From Parasedimentitalea maritima (lineage in GTDB: Bacteria; Pseudomonadota; Alphaproteobacteria; Rhodobacterales; Rhodobacteraceae): a stretch of DNA of 64,000 nt. The notes under the pieces are model-generated. The model was not told the origin of the DNA and searched no databases. It worked only from the letters and a program-made list of their open reading frames with translations. A program made the translations under genes and the position numbers. The DNA lies in the NCBI RefSeq assembly GCF_005771405.1, contig NZ_VAUA01000002.1, forward strand, positions 124,001 through 188,000, written 5' to 3'. Shown one piece after another: positions 46,093 to 54,661 of this stretch. How positions within the stretch are numbered: position 1 is the stretch's first letter; the number at the start of each line of letters is the position of its first letter.

Positions 46093-46134
46093 CACTTGCA
46101 ATTTGAAAGCACCCGGCCAACAATCCACTTGCAA
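46093..46134. promoter_or_regulatory. Direct-repeat operators between HxlR and VOC genes
   Basis: CACTTGCAA occurs at 46093-46101 and 46126-46134, exactly 33 bp (three helical turns) apart, each followed by a GAAAG/AAAAG-like tract. Spacing on one face of DNA fits binding by two HxlR dimers. Confidence 0.6.
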
Positions 46135-46158
46135 AACAAAAGTGAATTGGAGAACAAA

Positions 46159-46512
46159 ATGCCCTCACCCTTTGTATGGTTTGACAATATCGGAGCGAAG
46201 CGAGACGAAACGACTGACTTTCTGGGCAAGACATTCGGCTGGGCGTCCAATGACATCGGCCCAATGACATTTCTGACGGATGAGGGTGAACTGCCCTTTG
46301 CCGCGACCTGTGACAGCATGGACGGTGCCAGCGGGTGGGTCCCCTATATTGAGGTCGATGATCTGGAACCAGCCGTAGTCAATGCCGTAACAAATGGCGC
46401 AAAAGTCATCGCAGAGAACCTGATTGGCCCCGCCGGAACCGCGACGTTCATGCAAGATCCCGGTGGTGCACCACTGGCGCTGTGGAAACGAGGTGAAATG
46501 GCGACGCCATGA
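46159..46512 (+). CDS. VOC-family (glyoxalase/bleomycin resistance-like) protein
   Basis: This 117-residue VOC fold has two beta-alpha-beta-beta-beta units: PFVWFDNIGAKRDETTDFLGKTFGW at the start and GTATFMQDPGGAPLALWK at the end. GGAG precedes the ATG at 46159. It may detoxify an electrophile or act as a small dioxygenase-like enzyme. It overlaps the next gene by 4 bp (ATGA) and is paired with the divergent HxlR. Confidence 0.85.
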   Translation: MPSPFVWFDNIGAKRDETTDFLGKTFGWASNDIGPMTFLTDEGELPFAATCDSMDGASGWVPYIEVDDLEPAVVNAVTNGAKVIAENLIGPAGTATFMQDPGGAPLALWKRGEMATP

Positions 46513-46907
46513 CCAAGCACCTGATTTCCGTTCTTGCCTTTATGGCGGTCACTTTTGCGGTGCAGGGATTTTCGCACTTTCTGCTGAATGCAGATCACTT
46601 TGCCGCAATGGGGTTCCTGCGAGAGACACCCATAATGCCAATGGGGTTTACCGTGATGATCATTCAAGGGTTCATCTTAAGCCTTGCTCTGTCGCGATGG
46701 GCCCCATCACAGCCAAGCCTGCGTGACGCGATGATCATTTCTTTGGCATTTGGCCTATTTCTGGCCTCCTATATCATCCTGACGGAACCTGCCAAATACC
46801 TAGTGCCGTCTATTATGGCCTGGATCAGGGTTGAGGCGATTGCCAGTGCGACCCAATTTGTGGTGTTTGGCATCCTATTAGGATTGATCCACCGAAAGTT
46901 CGCATAG
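46509..46907 (+). CDS. Four-helix membrane protein, unknown
   Basis: This 132-residue protein is nearly all hydrophobic with four predicted helices. Met-rich and His-containing loops (FSHFLLNADHFAAMGF, PIMPMGF) are its main features. It is translationally coupled to the VOC gene, so the pair probably acts together under HxlR control. No family was recognised. Confidence 0.7.
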   Translation: MTKHLISVLAFMAVTFAVQGFSHFLLNADHFAAMGFLRETPIMPMGFTVMIIQGFILSLALSRWAPSQPSLRDAMIISLAFGLFLASYIILTEPAKYLVPSIMAWIRVEAIASATQFVVFGILLGLIHRKFA

Positions 46908-46975
46908 AGTCCGAACTCTAATACCGATGCGCCGCCTTCATAGGCTGTGCATCGGGCAAACAAAGTTCAGCTATT

Positions 46976-47302
46976 TCAATCTGGTAGGTCAGGCGTATGC
47001 TCCGCGCCCCAAACGCGAAGCGCCGTCATCATCGGGCCAAGCGCTTGCCCGCTTTCGGTCAGGTGATACTCCCAGCGCGGTGGATTTTGTGAATAGTTGC
47101 GGCGCCCCAACACGCCTCCCTCTTCCAATTTGCGCAGCCGACCAGACAAGGTGTTGGGCGACACCCCCAGTACATTCTGCAAGTCCTGAAACCTTCGCGA
47201 ACCTTCCAAAAAGAACTCGCGCAGGATCAGCAGTGACCACTGGTCGCCCATCACATTCGATGCCCGTTGGATCGGGCAATTTCGGCGTTCATCCTGTTCC
47301 AT
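46976..47302 (-). CDS. HxlR-family transcriptional regulator (second)
   Basis: This 108-residue winged-helix protein has the marks RRNCPIQRASNVMGDQWSLLILREFF and RFQDLQNVLGVSPNTLSGRLRKL. Cys9 is in the conserved redox-sensing position. It is divergent from a seven-helix membrane protein; the gap has the inverted repeat AGTGACT / AGTCACT. Confidence 0.9.
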   Translation of the reverse strand: MEQDERRNCPIQRASNVMGDQWSLLILREFFLEGSRRFQDLQNVLGVSPNTLSGRLRKLEEGGVLGRRNYSQNPPRWEYHLTESGQALGPMMTALRVWGAEHTPDLPD

Positions 47303-47354
47303 GTATTTTATTTAGGGTCGTCCCTTGCAAATGTGAAGTAACTCCTCATTTAGA

Positions 47355-47379
47355 AGTGACTACAATACTTGAAGTCACT
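47355..47379. promoter_or_regulatory. Operator dyad between second HxlR and membrane gene
   Basis: AGTGACT (47355-47361) and AGTCACT (47373-47379) form an inverted repeat with an 11-bp spacer, 17 bp before the membrane-protein start. AAGTAACT just upstream is a related third half-site. Confidence 0.6.
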
Positions 47380-47395
47380 ACACTCGGAGACCACA

Positions 47396-48130
47396 ATGTT
47401 CGAAACTATCGCAACTTACTATGTGCAGGTATTTGCCGTGATCCTGCCTGCCCTTGTCATTGGCTTAATCGCCATTGGCGCCCATCGATCTGACCTGTCC
47501 AAGGCCAAGACAGTCGTTGCAATTGGCGGCGTCGCAGCCCTGCTTGGTGTCTGGCACGCCTTATCTGTCAATCTGGCCAAGGCTGGAATTCTAATGCCGC
47601 CGCTGCAGGCAACCGATCCCCCCTACGCGCTGATGCCCTTGTTGGGCGGTGCTTTCCTTTTGTGGGCCTTAGGACGCTGGACAAAAACAGGGCGAACCAT
47701 TCTGGGCGGCCTTGATCACATTCACCTGATCAGCATCCAGAGCCTGCGCCTGATGGGCGGGTTCTTCCTGATTGGTTGGGCCATGGGGGCTATCCCCTGG
47801 CAATTTGCCCTGCCCGCCGGGATCGGAGACATCATGGCCGGGATCGCAGCTATTCAGGCCACACGCGCCCTGAGCCGTGGGGACGCAAACGCAGAACAAC
47901 TGGTGCGCCGTGCCAGCATCATCGGATTATTGGACTTTGTTGTTGCCGTCAGCCTGGGCATCGTCACCTCTGTTGGATTCATGCAGCTGATGGCCTTTGA
48001 CAGCCCCAACATCATCAATGCCTACCCACTGGCGCTGTTTCCCGAATACTTTGTGCCGATCTTTATCGCGTTCCAACTGTTCTCCTTGGGTGCGCTCCTC
48101 CGTCGCAGCACTCAAATCGCTACCGCATAA
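47396..48130 (+). CDS. Seven-helix membrane protein, unknown
   Basis: This 244-residue integral membrane protein has about seven hydrophobic helices, with a short conserved-looking GxPAGIGDIMAG turn. GGAG precedes the ATG at 47396. The partner HxlR regulator and its operator lie directly upstream, so it belongs to a regulated stress or efflux-like module. The family was not recognised. Confidence 0.75.
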   Translation: MFETIATYYVQVFAVILPALVIGLIAIGAHRSDLSKAKTVVAIGGVAALLGVWHALSVNLAKAGILMPPLQATDPPYALMPLLGGAFLLWALGRWTKTGRTILGGLDHIHLISIQSLRLMGGFFLIGWAMGAIPWQFALPAGIGDIMAGIAAIQATRALSRGDANAEQLVRRASIIGLLDFVVAVSLGIVTSVGFMQLMAFDSPNIINAYPLALFPEYFVPIFIAFQLFSLGALLRRSTQIATA

Positions 48131-48136
48131 TCACTA

Positions 48137-48166
48137 CAAGTGGCCGGACAATGCTCTGGCCACTTG
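48137..48166. terminator. Stem-loop after the seven-helix protein gene
   Basis: CAAGTGGCC (48137-48145) and GGCCACTTG (48158-48166) form a 9-bp stem with a 12-nt loop. No T-run follows, so termination is uncertain; gatB begins 59 bp later with its own AAGGAG. Confidence 0.5.
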
Positions 48167-48225
48167 CCCCGCTCCGCTGGCTGGCCTAGAACGCTGGCAA
48201 ACCTGATCAAAGGAGCCGGTGCGAG

Positions 48226-49737
48226 ATGCTCGACCTGACATATGAACTGCCCAAACCCAAGGTGATCTCGGGTGCCAAGCATGACTGGGAATTGGTCATC
48301 GGTCTTGAGGTCCACGCGCAGGTTAGCTCTAACGCCAAGCTGTTCTCGGGGGCCTCGACCCAGTTTGGTGCCGAGCCGAACTCAAACGTGGCCTTTGTGG
48401 ATTCCGCGATGCCCGGCATGCTGCCCGTCATCAACGAATATTGCATCGAACAGGCTGTGCGCACGGGTCTGGGCCTGAAGGCACAGATCAACCTGAATTC
48501 AGCCTTTGATCGCAAGAACTATTTCTACCCGGATCTGCCGCAAGGCTATCAGATCTCGCAGTTGTACCACCCCATTGTGGGCGAAGGCGAAGTGCTGGTT
48601 GAGCTGGGCAACGGCCTGGCCCGCAACGTGCGCATCGAACGCATCCACATGGAGCAGGACGCCGGCAAGTCGATCCACGATATGGATCCGAACATGTCAT
48701 TCGTTGACCTGAACCGTGTTGGCGTCTGCCTGATGGAAATCGTGTCGCGCCCCGACATCCGTGGCCCTGAAGAGGCTGCAGCGTTCGTTGGCAAGCTGCG
48801 CCAGATCATGCGGTACCTGGGCACCTGTGACGGCAACATGCAGAACGGCAACATGCGTGCTGATGTGAACGTGTCGATCTGTCGTCCGGGCCAGTACGAG
48901 AAGTATCAGGAAACCCAAGACTTCTCGCATCTCGGCACCCGCTGCGAAATCAAGAACATGAACTCGATGCGGTTCATCCAGCAGGCGATCGAGGTCGAAG
49001 CCCGTCGTCAGATCGCGATTGTCGAGGCTGGTGGTAAAGTCGATCAGGAAACCCGCCTGTATGACGTCGAGAAGGGCGAAACCCGGTCGATGCGATCGAA
49101 AGAAGAAGCGCATGACTATCGCTACTTCCCTGACCCCGATCTGCTGCCGCTGGAAATTGAACAGGAGTGGGTAGACCAGATTGCTGCCACCTTGCCCGAA
49201 CTGCCAGACGCCAAGAAACTGCGGTTCATCAGCGACTTTGGCCTGTCCGACTATGACGCCTCGGTGCTGACTGCGGATGTTGAATCGGCTGCCTATTTCG
49301 AAGCTGTCGCTGAAGGCCGTAGTGGCAAACTGGCCGCCAACTGGGTGATCAACGAGCTGTTCGGCCGCCTGAAAGCCGACGACAAAGATATCTCTAACTG
49401 TCCAGTCCCCCCGGCGCAGTTGGGTGGTATCATCGAGTTGATCTCGGCGGACACCATTTCCGGCAAGATCGCCAAAGACCTGTTTGAAATCGTCTACACC
49501 GAAGGCGGTGACCCGGCGCAGATCGTCGAAGATCGCGGCATGAAGCAGGTGACTGACACCGGCGCGATTGAAGCGGCTCTGGACCAGATCATCGCAGATA
49601 ACCCTGCTCAAGTGGAAAAAGCCAAAGTGAACCCAAAACTGGCAGGTTGGTTTGTCGGTCAGGTGATGAAAGCCACCGGCGGCAAGGCAAACCCAAAGGC
49701 TGTGAACCAATTGGTGGCACAGAAACTGGGCGAGTAA
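48226..49737 (+). CDS. gatB: Asp-tRNA(Asn)/Glu-tRNA(Gln) amidotransferase subunit B
   Basis: This 503-residue kinase subunit of GatCAB phosphorylates and transamidates misacylated Glu-tRNA(Gln), supplying Gln-tRNA in bacteria lacking glutaminyl-tRNA synthetase. Signatures are [45 protein letters not shown] and a C-terminal GatB/YqeY helical domain ([17 protein letters not shown]). AAGGAG lies before the ATG. gatC and gatA are not in the window. Confidence 0.96.
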   Translation: MLDLTYELPKPKVISGAKHDWELVIGLEVHAQVSSNAKLFSGASTQFGAEPNSNVAFVDSAMPGMLPVINEYCIEQAVRTGLGLKAQINLNSAFDRKNYFYPDLPQGYQISQLYHPIVGEGEVLVELGNGLARNVRIERIHMEQDAGKSIHDMDPNMSFVDLNRVGVCLMEIVSRPDIRGPEEAAAFVGKLRQIMRYLGTCDGNMQNGNMRADVNVSICRPGQYEKYQETQDFSHLGTRCEIKNMNSMRFIQQAIEVEARRQIAIVEAGGKVDQETRLYDVEKGETRSMRSKEEAHDYRYFPDPDLLPLEIEQEWVDQIAATLPELPDAKKLRFISDFGLSDYDASVLTADVESAAYFEAVAEGRSGKLAANWVINELFGRLKADDKDISNCPVPPAQLGGIIELISADTISGKIAKDLFEIVYTEGGDPAQIVEDRGMKQVTDTGAIEAALDQIIADNPAQVEKAKVNPKLAGWFVGQVMKATGGKANPKAVNQLVAQKLGE

Positions 49738-49762
49738 CCCACGGGTTACAGCAAGGTATGCA

Positions 49763-49793
49763 GGGCGGTCTTCGGGTCGCCCTTTTCTTTTTT
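49763..49793 (+). terminator. Terminator after gatB with UUCG tetraloop
   Basis: The stem GGGCGGTC / GGTCGCCC (with G-U pairs) closes a TTCG tetraloop, followed by TTTTCTTTTTT. This is an exceptionally stable, textbook terminator, 25 bp after the stop. Confidence 0.93.
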
Positions 49794-49855
49794 CTGTCCC
49801 AACTTGACACTTGGACATGTGGGCCGTTCTGTAGGCAAAAATGTCAGGAGAGATC

Positions 49856-51103
49856 ATGTCCACCAGCTTCAATCAAGAACTCCAGGATCGTCTGGTTCGT
49901 TACGCGGCTATCGACAGCCAAAGCGACGAGAACTCCCCCACCGCGCCCAGCACCGAGATCCAGTTCGACATGCTCAATCTGTTGCGGGACGAGCTGAACG
50001 CCATTGGGGCACGGGACGTAGAACTAACCGACTATGGTGTGGTACTGGCAACCATTCCAGGAACTATGGAGGGACCAACAATTGGGTTCCTGGCCCATGT
50101 CGACACCGCCCCACAGTTTAATGCCGAGGGTGTCAAACCAAGGGTGATCAAAGGTTACAATGGCGGCGACATTACATTCCCTGATGATCCCGAGCTGACC
50201 CTTTCGCCGTCTGAGCACCCCTATCTTGCCACCAAACAGGGTCATGACCTGATCACAGCCTCTGGCACCACCCTGCTGGGCGCAGACGACAAGGCCGGTG
50301 TGTCAATCATCATGACAATGGCGCGCCATCTACTGGAAAACCCCGATATCAAGCGCGGTCCCATTCGTATCGGATTTACGCCTGATGAAGAAATCGGCCG
50401 TGGCGTAGGCACTGAACTGCCCAAAGATCTGGCAGTGGACTTTGCTTATACGCTGGATGGCAGCGAGGTTGGTGAGATCATTTACGAGAGTTTCTCGGCT
50501 GACCGCGCGGTTGTGACCGTAAAAGGCGTGTCGATCCACCCAGGCTGGGCCAAGGAAAAGATGGTCAACGCCGCACATCTGGCTGCAAAAATTGTGCAGA
50601 CCCTACCACAGGCCACATTGACACCCGAAACCACGGAAGGGCGCGACGGGTTCCTGCATGTGACAGACCTCAACGGTGGCTCTTCGGAAATGGAGATCAA
50701 ACTAATCCTGCGCGACTTTGAACGCGACGGGCTAGAGGCCAAGGGTGAGTTGTTGCGTAAGGTCTGTGATGCAGTGCAAGCCTCAGAGCCGCGCGCAGAA
50801 ATCCACTGTGAAATCACCCCGCAATACCGCAACATGCGCTACTGGCTCGAAGACGACATGACGCCAGTAGATCTGGCAATCGAGGCCTGCCAGGCTCATG
50901 GTATCGAAACCGTAGCAGACCCCATCCGTGGTGGCACCGACGGATCACGTCTGACCGAGATGGGCGTCCCCACCCCCAATATTTTTTGTGGCATGCAATG
51001 CATCCACGGGCCGTTGGAATGGATATCGGTCCAGGATATGGCAACGGCAACAGATGTGTGTCTGACGCTTGCGACACTGGCGGCAGAAAAGCAGGCGAAA
51101 TAA
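49856..51103 (+). CDS. pepT: Peptidase T (tripeptide aminopeptidase)
   Basis: This 415-residue M20B zinc tripeptidase has the metal-site motifs FLAHVDTAP, LLGADDKAG and FTPDEEIGRG, with a C-terminal GGTDGSRL and CGMQCIHGPLEW. AGGAG is 7 nt before ATG 49856; an ATG 15 bases upstream is the alternative. With PepN and the M20D enzymes it adds to peptide breakdown. It is separated from gatB by a strong terminator. Confidence 0.95.
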   Translation: MSTSFNQELQDRLVRYAAIDSQSDENSPTAPSTEIQFDMLNLLRDELNAIGARDVELTDYGVVLATIPGTMEGPTIGFLAHVDTAPQFNAEGVKPRVIKGYNGGDITFPDDPELTLSPSEHPYLATKQGHDLITASGTTLLGADDKAGVSIIMTMARHLLENPDIKRGPIRIGFTPDEEIGRGVGTELPKDLAVDFAYTLDGSEVGEIIYESFSADRAVVTVKGVSIHPGWAKEKMVNAAHLAAKIVQTLPQATLTPETTEGRDGFLHVTDLNGGSSEMEIKLILRDFERDGLEAKGELLRKVCDAVQASEPRAEIHCEITPQYRNMRYWLEDDMTPVDLAIEACQAHGIETVADPIRGGTDGSRLTEMGVPTPNIFCGMQCIHGPLEWISVQDMATATDVCLTLATLAAEKQAK

Positions 51104-51112
51104 TCACCATTT

Positions 51113-51152
51113 AAAAAAAAGAGATTGGGCGCCTGACACATTTTGGCGCCCA
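51113..51152 (-). terminator. Terminator after araC-type gene
   Basis: TGGGCGCC (51126-51133) and GGCGCCCA (51145-51152) form an 8-bp stem. On the minus strand ATCTC and then eight T follow, 30 bp past the regulator stop; the T-run is slightly removed from the stem. Confidence 0.6.
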
Positions 51153-51181
51153 GCTGTATCCTTCGCACCCCCAAACCAACA

Positions 51182-52114
51182 TCACATGTTCTCGCCACGC
51201 ATTCGACTTGGGGTCGTGCCAAACCGCTTACGGAATTGCGAAATGAAATGGGATGGATTGTCGTAGCCCACAGAGGTTCCGATCTCACCAATGCTGGCAT
51301 CACTGGTTAACAATGCCGCGCGGGCGTGTTCCATTCGCTTTCCAATCAGCCATTGAGCCGGTGTGGTATCGAATTGCCGTTTAAATTCGCGTGTGAAGGA
51401 TGAAACAGAACGACCAGACAGTTTGGCAAAGTCGCTAACGGTCAAATTATGCAGCATGTGATGTTGCATGAGATAGCGAATGTTCCTCTTGCCGGTATCT
51501 TCGTTGTTCTCTCGCAGAAAGGCACTTTGGCGCTCAGCGCAATCAAGTGTTTGGATCAGATACAATAGCTCGGTCAGCTTGTTGCGGAGCAGATCCTGCG
51601 AGACCTTGAGGCCCCGATAGACATTGGTCAGGCTTTCCATGTAGGCGGTAAAACTCTCGTGTGCGTCGATTTTGTAACTGCCAACGGATTTTGCCTGAGG
51701 CCCAGATGCTCTCGGGCTTCGTTTCTCGAACTCAGCAATAGTGGTCTGATCGAAGAAACACAAAAAGGCCTCGAGCGGACCGTTTGAATTGCAAAAATTT
51801 GAAATCATGTGAACGTTCCGTGGCAACAGGATCATCTCGCCAGCCTGTACAACAATTTCCTCCCCACTCGGCGTCAGGAACCGCTCGCAGCCACGCATGA
51901 CAAAACACAAACAGGGCCCTGTGTTATAAAACTCAACATCCAGCGCACTTTGGCAAACTCGCTTGTGATAGATCGCGTTCCTGCCATGCCTCATCACGGC
52001 CTTGGCTTCTGCGAACCCCTCTAGACCCTCAGGAATGACAAGACAATTTACGCCAGAGGCAGTGACCGTCACTGCACCACCGGTGCGTTGCCCTAACCCA
52101 AATGCTTGTTTCAT
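51182..52114 (-). CDS. AraC-family transcriptional regulator
   Basis: This regulator of about 310 residues has an N-terminal cupin-like ligand domain (CERFLTPSGEEIVVQAGEMILLPRNVHM) and a C-terminal AraC DNA-binding domain with both helix-turn-helix units (LTVSDFAKLSGRSVSSFTREFKRQFDTTPAQWL and IGEIGTSVGYDNPSHFISQFRKRFGTTP are each within the family pattern). The start is uncertain: ATG 52114 is used, with ATG 52189 as a longer option; neither has a strong Shine-Dalgarno. It is divergent from the ABM gene and probably controls it. Confidence 0.87.
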   Translation of the reverse strand: MKQAFGLGQRTGGAVTVTASGVNCLVIPEGLEGFAEAKAVMRHGRNAIYHKRVCQSALDVEFYNTGPCLCFVMRGCERFLTPSGEEIVVQAGEMILLPRNVHMISNFCNSNGPLEAFLCFFDQTTIAEFEKRSPRASGPQAKSVGSYKIDAHESFTAYMESLTNVYRGLKVSQDLLRNKLTELLYLIQTLDCAERQSAFLRENNEDTGKRNIRYLMQHHMLHNLTVSDFAKLSGRSVSSFTREFKRQFDTTPAQWLIGKRMEHARAALLTSDASIGEIGTSVGYDNPSHFISQFRKRFGTTPSRMRGENM

Positions 52115-52262
52115 AGAAATCCCATGTACCCCAAACCTATTCGTCCCGCGGATATCACCTTTTACAAACTGGTGCTCGTTTTTTGACATTTTTGATGCAA
52201 TTCCGATACCGCCCAATCTGCCACTCTCTCCATAAAACGCCTACTCAACAAAGGAGATAACC

Positions 52263-52553
52263 ATGAGTATCTGGGTAACATTGGAGATGGGCGTAAAGGC
52301 CGGAGCCTATGAGAGCTTAAGTGTGTTTCTGAACGAGAAACTTCCTGCGGTGCGTAGTTTTGAGGGCGCAATGTCGGTCTCGGTATTGTTTGATGATCAG
52401 ACCAACCGCCTGCTGTTGTTGGAAGAATGGAAATCAAAGCCCCATCATCAAGCCTATATCGCCGCGATTTCGACCAATGGTGTGATGGAGCAGCTGCTGG
52501 CGTTCATGACAGGTGCGCCTGAGGTCAAGTACTTTCAACGGGTCATGATCTGA
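52263..52553 (+). CDS. ABM-domain (antibiotic biosynthesis monooxygenase-like) protein
   Basis: This 96-residue ferredoxin-like ABM fold begins SIWVTLEMGVKAGAYESLSVFL and has the core NRLLLLEEWKSKPHHQAYI. Proteins of this fold are cofactor-free oxygenases or haem-degrading enzymes, but many are uncharacterised. AAGGAG is 6 nt before the ATG. It overlaps the next gene by one base (TGATG) and lies divergent from the AraC regulator. Confidence 0.85.
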   Translation: MSIWVTLEMGVKAGAYESLSVFLNEKLPAVRSFEGAMSVSVLFDDQTNRLLLLEEWKSKPHHQAYIAAISTNGVMEQLLAFMTGAPEVKYFQRVMI

Positions 52554-52855
52554 TGGGCACACCGCGCAAATTCTTGACACGTCGCGATATCCTGGCCAGC
52601 GGCTGCGCAGCAGTTCTACTTCCTGTCTTGCCTGCTGAGGCAATGGCGAGGCGATCTGTAACTGTGGAGGTCAGAACACTAAAACGGGACCCTCGCGCAA
52701 ACGCTGATCCGTTGAAGGTAGCAATAAATCGTCGCACCCAATCCGGCCTACTGTCACAAAAAATTCTAAAGGGAGAGGACGGTTTTCTACTGATCGAAGA
52801 GTGGCAGAACGCCGAAAGGTTCTTCACGGGCGGGTTCGTACGACAACTCCTATAA
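52553..52855 (+). CDS. Small Tat-signal protein, ABM-like C-terminal half
   Basis: This 100-residue protein starts with a twin-arginine type leader (KFLTRRDILASGCAAVLLPVL, with AEAMA near the cleavage site). The mature part is short and ends GFLLIEEWQNAERFFTGGFV, which resembles the second half of the ABM domain next door (LLLLEEWKS). It could be a shortened exported ABM partner. Coupled by TGATG to the ABM gene. Confidence 0.6.
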   Translation: MGTPRKFLTRRDILASGCAAVLLPVLPAEAMARRSVTVEVRTLKRDPRANADPLKVAINRRTQSGLLSQKILKGEDGFLLIEEWQNAERFFTGGFVRQLL

Positions 52856-53033
52856 CACTAGCGCATCGCAGCGGCCGGACTTCGAGACGGTCGCTGCGAA
52901 CTTCCTAGGTATGCTACGAATGCCAAATGCTATGGCGCAATCCGTCCCACTTCCCAAAACATCAGCTTTCCTGCCTTGGCCTAGCGCCCTGCACTTGCTA
53001 AACACCTGCAACAAACAAAAGATCCGGATCCTG

Positions 53034-53519
53034 ATGATGTTCGAGTACAAGGTTGTTCCCGCCCCCGCCAAGGGCACCAAGGCCAAAGGGGTCAAGACAC
53101 CTCATGGGCGGTTTGCCGTATCAATTGAACAGCTGTTGAATGACATGGCGGCAGATGGGTGGGAGTTTCAGCGGGCTGAGCTGTTGCCCAGCGAGGAACG
53201 TGCAGGTCTGACCGGATCAACCACCAATTGGCGAAATGTTATGGTATTCCGTCGCCCTGTCACACCAGCCGCAGGCCAAGAGGCTGGAACCGGCGCGTTT
53301 GCACCGCAGCCCTTTGCCGAACCGCAACATCAACCTGAACCCGTGCCGCTAACCGCGACCGCGGGTGATCCCGAAGCCTCACCCGATGCGGTGCCGGTTC
53401 CAGGTCCCGGTGCGCGCGAGATGATGGCAGATGATGGTGTAGAAGAGCTAAGCCCGGTTTCAGGTGTGACCGCAGCGCTTAAAACCCGTGCCAAGCAGCA
53501 AAGTGACGACGACAGCTAA
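53034..53519 (+). CDS. DUF4177-domain protein with disordered Pro-rich tail
   Basis: This protein of about 161 residues has an N-terminal DUF4177-type domain (MFEYKVVPAPAKGTK, LLNDMAADGWEFQRAELLPS), then a Pro/Ala/Glu-rich, low-complexity tail. ATG at 53034 or 53037 are both possible. It converges on bolA. The function is unknown. Confidence 0.7.
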   Translation: MMFEYKVVPAPAKGTKAKGVKTPHGRFAVSIEQLLNDMAADGWEFQRAELLPSEERAGLTGSTTNWRNVMVFRRPVTPAAGQEAGTGAFAPQPFAEPQHQPEPVPLTATAGDPEASPDAVPVPGPGAREMMADDGVEELSPVSGVTAALKTRAKQQSDDDS

Positions 53520-53539
53520 ATCGCTGTCGCCCCTGGTGA

Positions 53540-53794
53540 TCAAACATCTATGTCCAGCGCCAGCGCGTGAATGCGGGGCACAATATCGCCCAGTGCCTTA
53601 TGGACCATGCGATGGCGCTGCACCCGATTCTGCCCTGCAAACCCTGCTGCCCGAATACGCACATTAAAATGGCTCTCGCCCTTACCATCGTGACCCGCGT
53701 GGCCGCGATGACTGTCGCTATCGTCAACCACCTCCAGTTCAGTTGGCTCAAATGCTGCCTGTAACCGGTTTTCCATCTCGTCTTTGACGCTCAT
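53540..53794 (-). CDS. bolA: BolA-family protein
   Basis: This 84-residue BolA/IbaG-type protein has the core SHFNVRIRAAGFAGQNRVQRHRMVHKAL with the conserved RxxxHRxVyxxL pattern. Histidine-rich residues near the N-terminus (SDSHRGHAGHDG) form a likely metal or Fe-S exchange site with a monothiol glutaredoxin. It is divergent from the J-domain gene, an arrangement common in alphaproteobacteria. Confidence 0.9.
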   Translation of the reverse strand: MSVKDEMENRLQAAFEPTELEVVDDSDSHRGHAGHDGKGESHFNVRIRAAGFAGQNRVQRHRMVHKALGDIVPRIHALALDIDV

Positions 53795-53900
53795 TGTCAC
53801 ATTTCCCATATTAATTTTTGTAACCCCCTTCTATCTGCCGCTGTGTAGATTAGAATGTCTTCTCCGAGTCGAACAGATGCGTCGTAGAAGGTGCACCCCC

Positions 53901-54527
53901 ATGAGCAAGTCAGATCCTTTCGGTTTCGATATGTCGGTCCGATCCGCCAAGAAGAAAAACCCGCGCGGGCGGCGCAGCATGTCGGGGGCCTCTGAGACCT
54001 CCGTCCGAGAATGTCACCACAAAGGGTGCGAGGAGGCCGGTAAGTTCCGCGCCCCCAAGGCACCAGACGTGCTGGATGAGTTTTTCTGGTTCTGCCAGGA
54101 ACACGTCCGTGAGTACAACAGCAAGTGGAGCTTCTTTGAAGGCACCACCGAGGCTGAGCTAAACGCGCAGTCTTCCAAAGATAAGGTCTGGGAGCGCGAG
54201 ACCCGTCCACTGGGCGATCCTGAGGCCCGCGCTTGGGCGCGTTTGGGTATCGAGGATCCGCATCAGGTCTTGGGCGCCAATGCCACCCAGAACCCCGGTA
54301 AGAACGGTGGCAGTACAGGTCGCCGCCTGCCTGCTACCGAACGTCGCGCAATCGAAATTCTGGAAGCCAATGACGGCTGGACCAAGGTCGAGATCCGCAA
54401 GGCATATAAGAAGCTGATCAAGGTGCTGCACCCTGACATGAACGGTGGCGACCGATCACAAGAAGAGCAGCTGCAAGAAGTGATGTGGGCCTGGGACCAG
54501 ATCAAGGACAGCAAGACTTTTAAGTAA
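53901..54527 (+). CDS. J-domain-containing protein
   Basis: This 208-residue protein has a basic N-terminus (RSAKKKNPRGRRSMSG), a Cys/His segment (CHHKGCEEAG) that may bind zinc, and a C-terminal J domain (DGWTKVEIRKAYKKLIKVLHPDMNGGD) with the HPD tripeptide that stimulates DnaK. ATG at 53901 is preferred over upstream in-frame codons. In many relatives it sits between bolA and cobS; here about 6 kb of other genes separates it from cobS. Confidence 0.88.
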   Translation: MSKSDPFGFDMSVRSAKKKNPRGRRSMSGASETSVRECHHKGCEEAGKFRAPKAPDVLDEFFWFCQEHVREYNSKWSFFEGTTEAELNAQSSKDKVWERETRPLGDPEARAWARLGIEDPHQVLGANATQNPGKNGGSTGRRLPATERRAIEILEANDGWTKVEIRKAYKKLIKVLHPDMNGGDRSQEEQLQEVMWAWDQIKDSKTFK

Positions 54528-54537
54528 ATCTGATCCC

Positions 54538-54570
54538 GCATGTATAAGCGATAGTATCGCTTATACATGC
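54538..54570. terminator. Perfect 33-bp palindrome after the J-domain gene
   Basis: GCATGTATAAGCGATA and TATCGCTTATACATGC form 16-bp perfect arms around one G. It lies 11 bp after the J-domain stop and between convergent genes, so it may terminate both strands, but its AT-rich stem and lack of a clean T-run are unusual. Confidence 0.75.
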
Positions 54571-54661
54571 CTTCCCTTTTGCAGGTTCAAACAGCGGGGT
54601 GGCGTATACCGTTTTTTTTGAAGACCCTGCACCAACCAGAACCAGTGGCTTGCGATGGTTT

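Noticed and set aside
48697-49872. 391-residue ORF antisense to gatB
   Set aside because: It lies wholly opposite a well-supported gatB and arises from codon bias. No family motifs or ribosome site support it.
54571-54661. Second terminator near the T8 run at about 54610
   Set aside because: Only a weak, irregular stem precedes the T-run, so it was not called.
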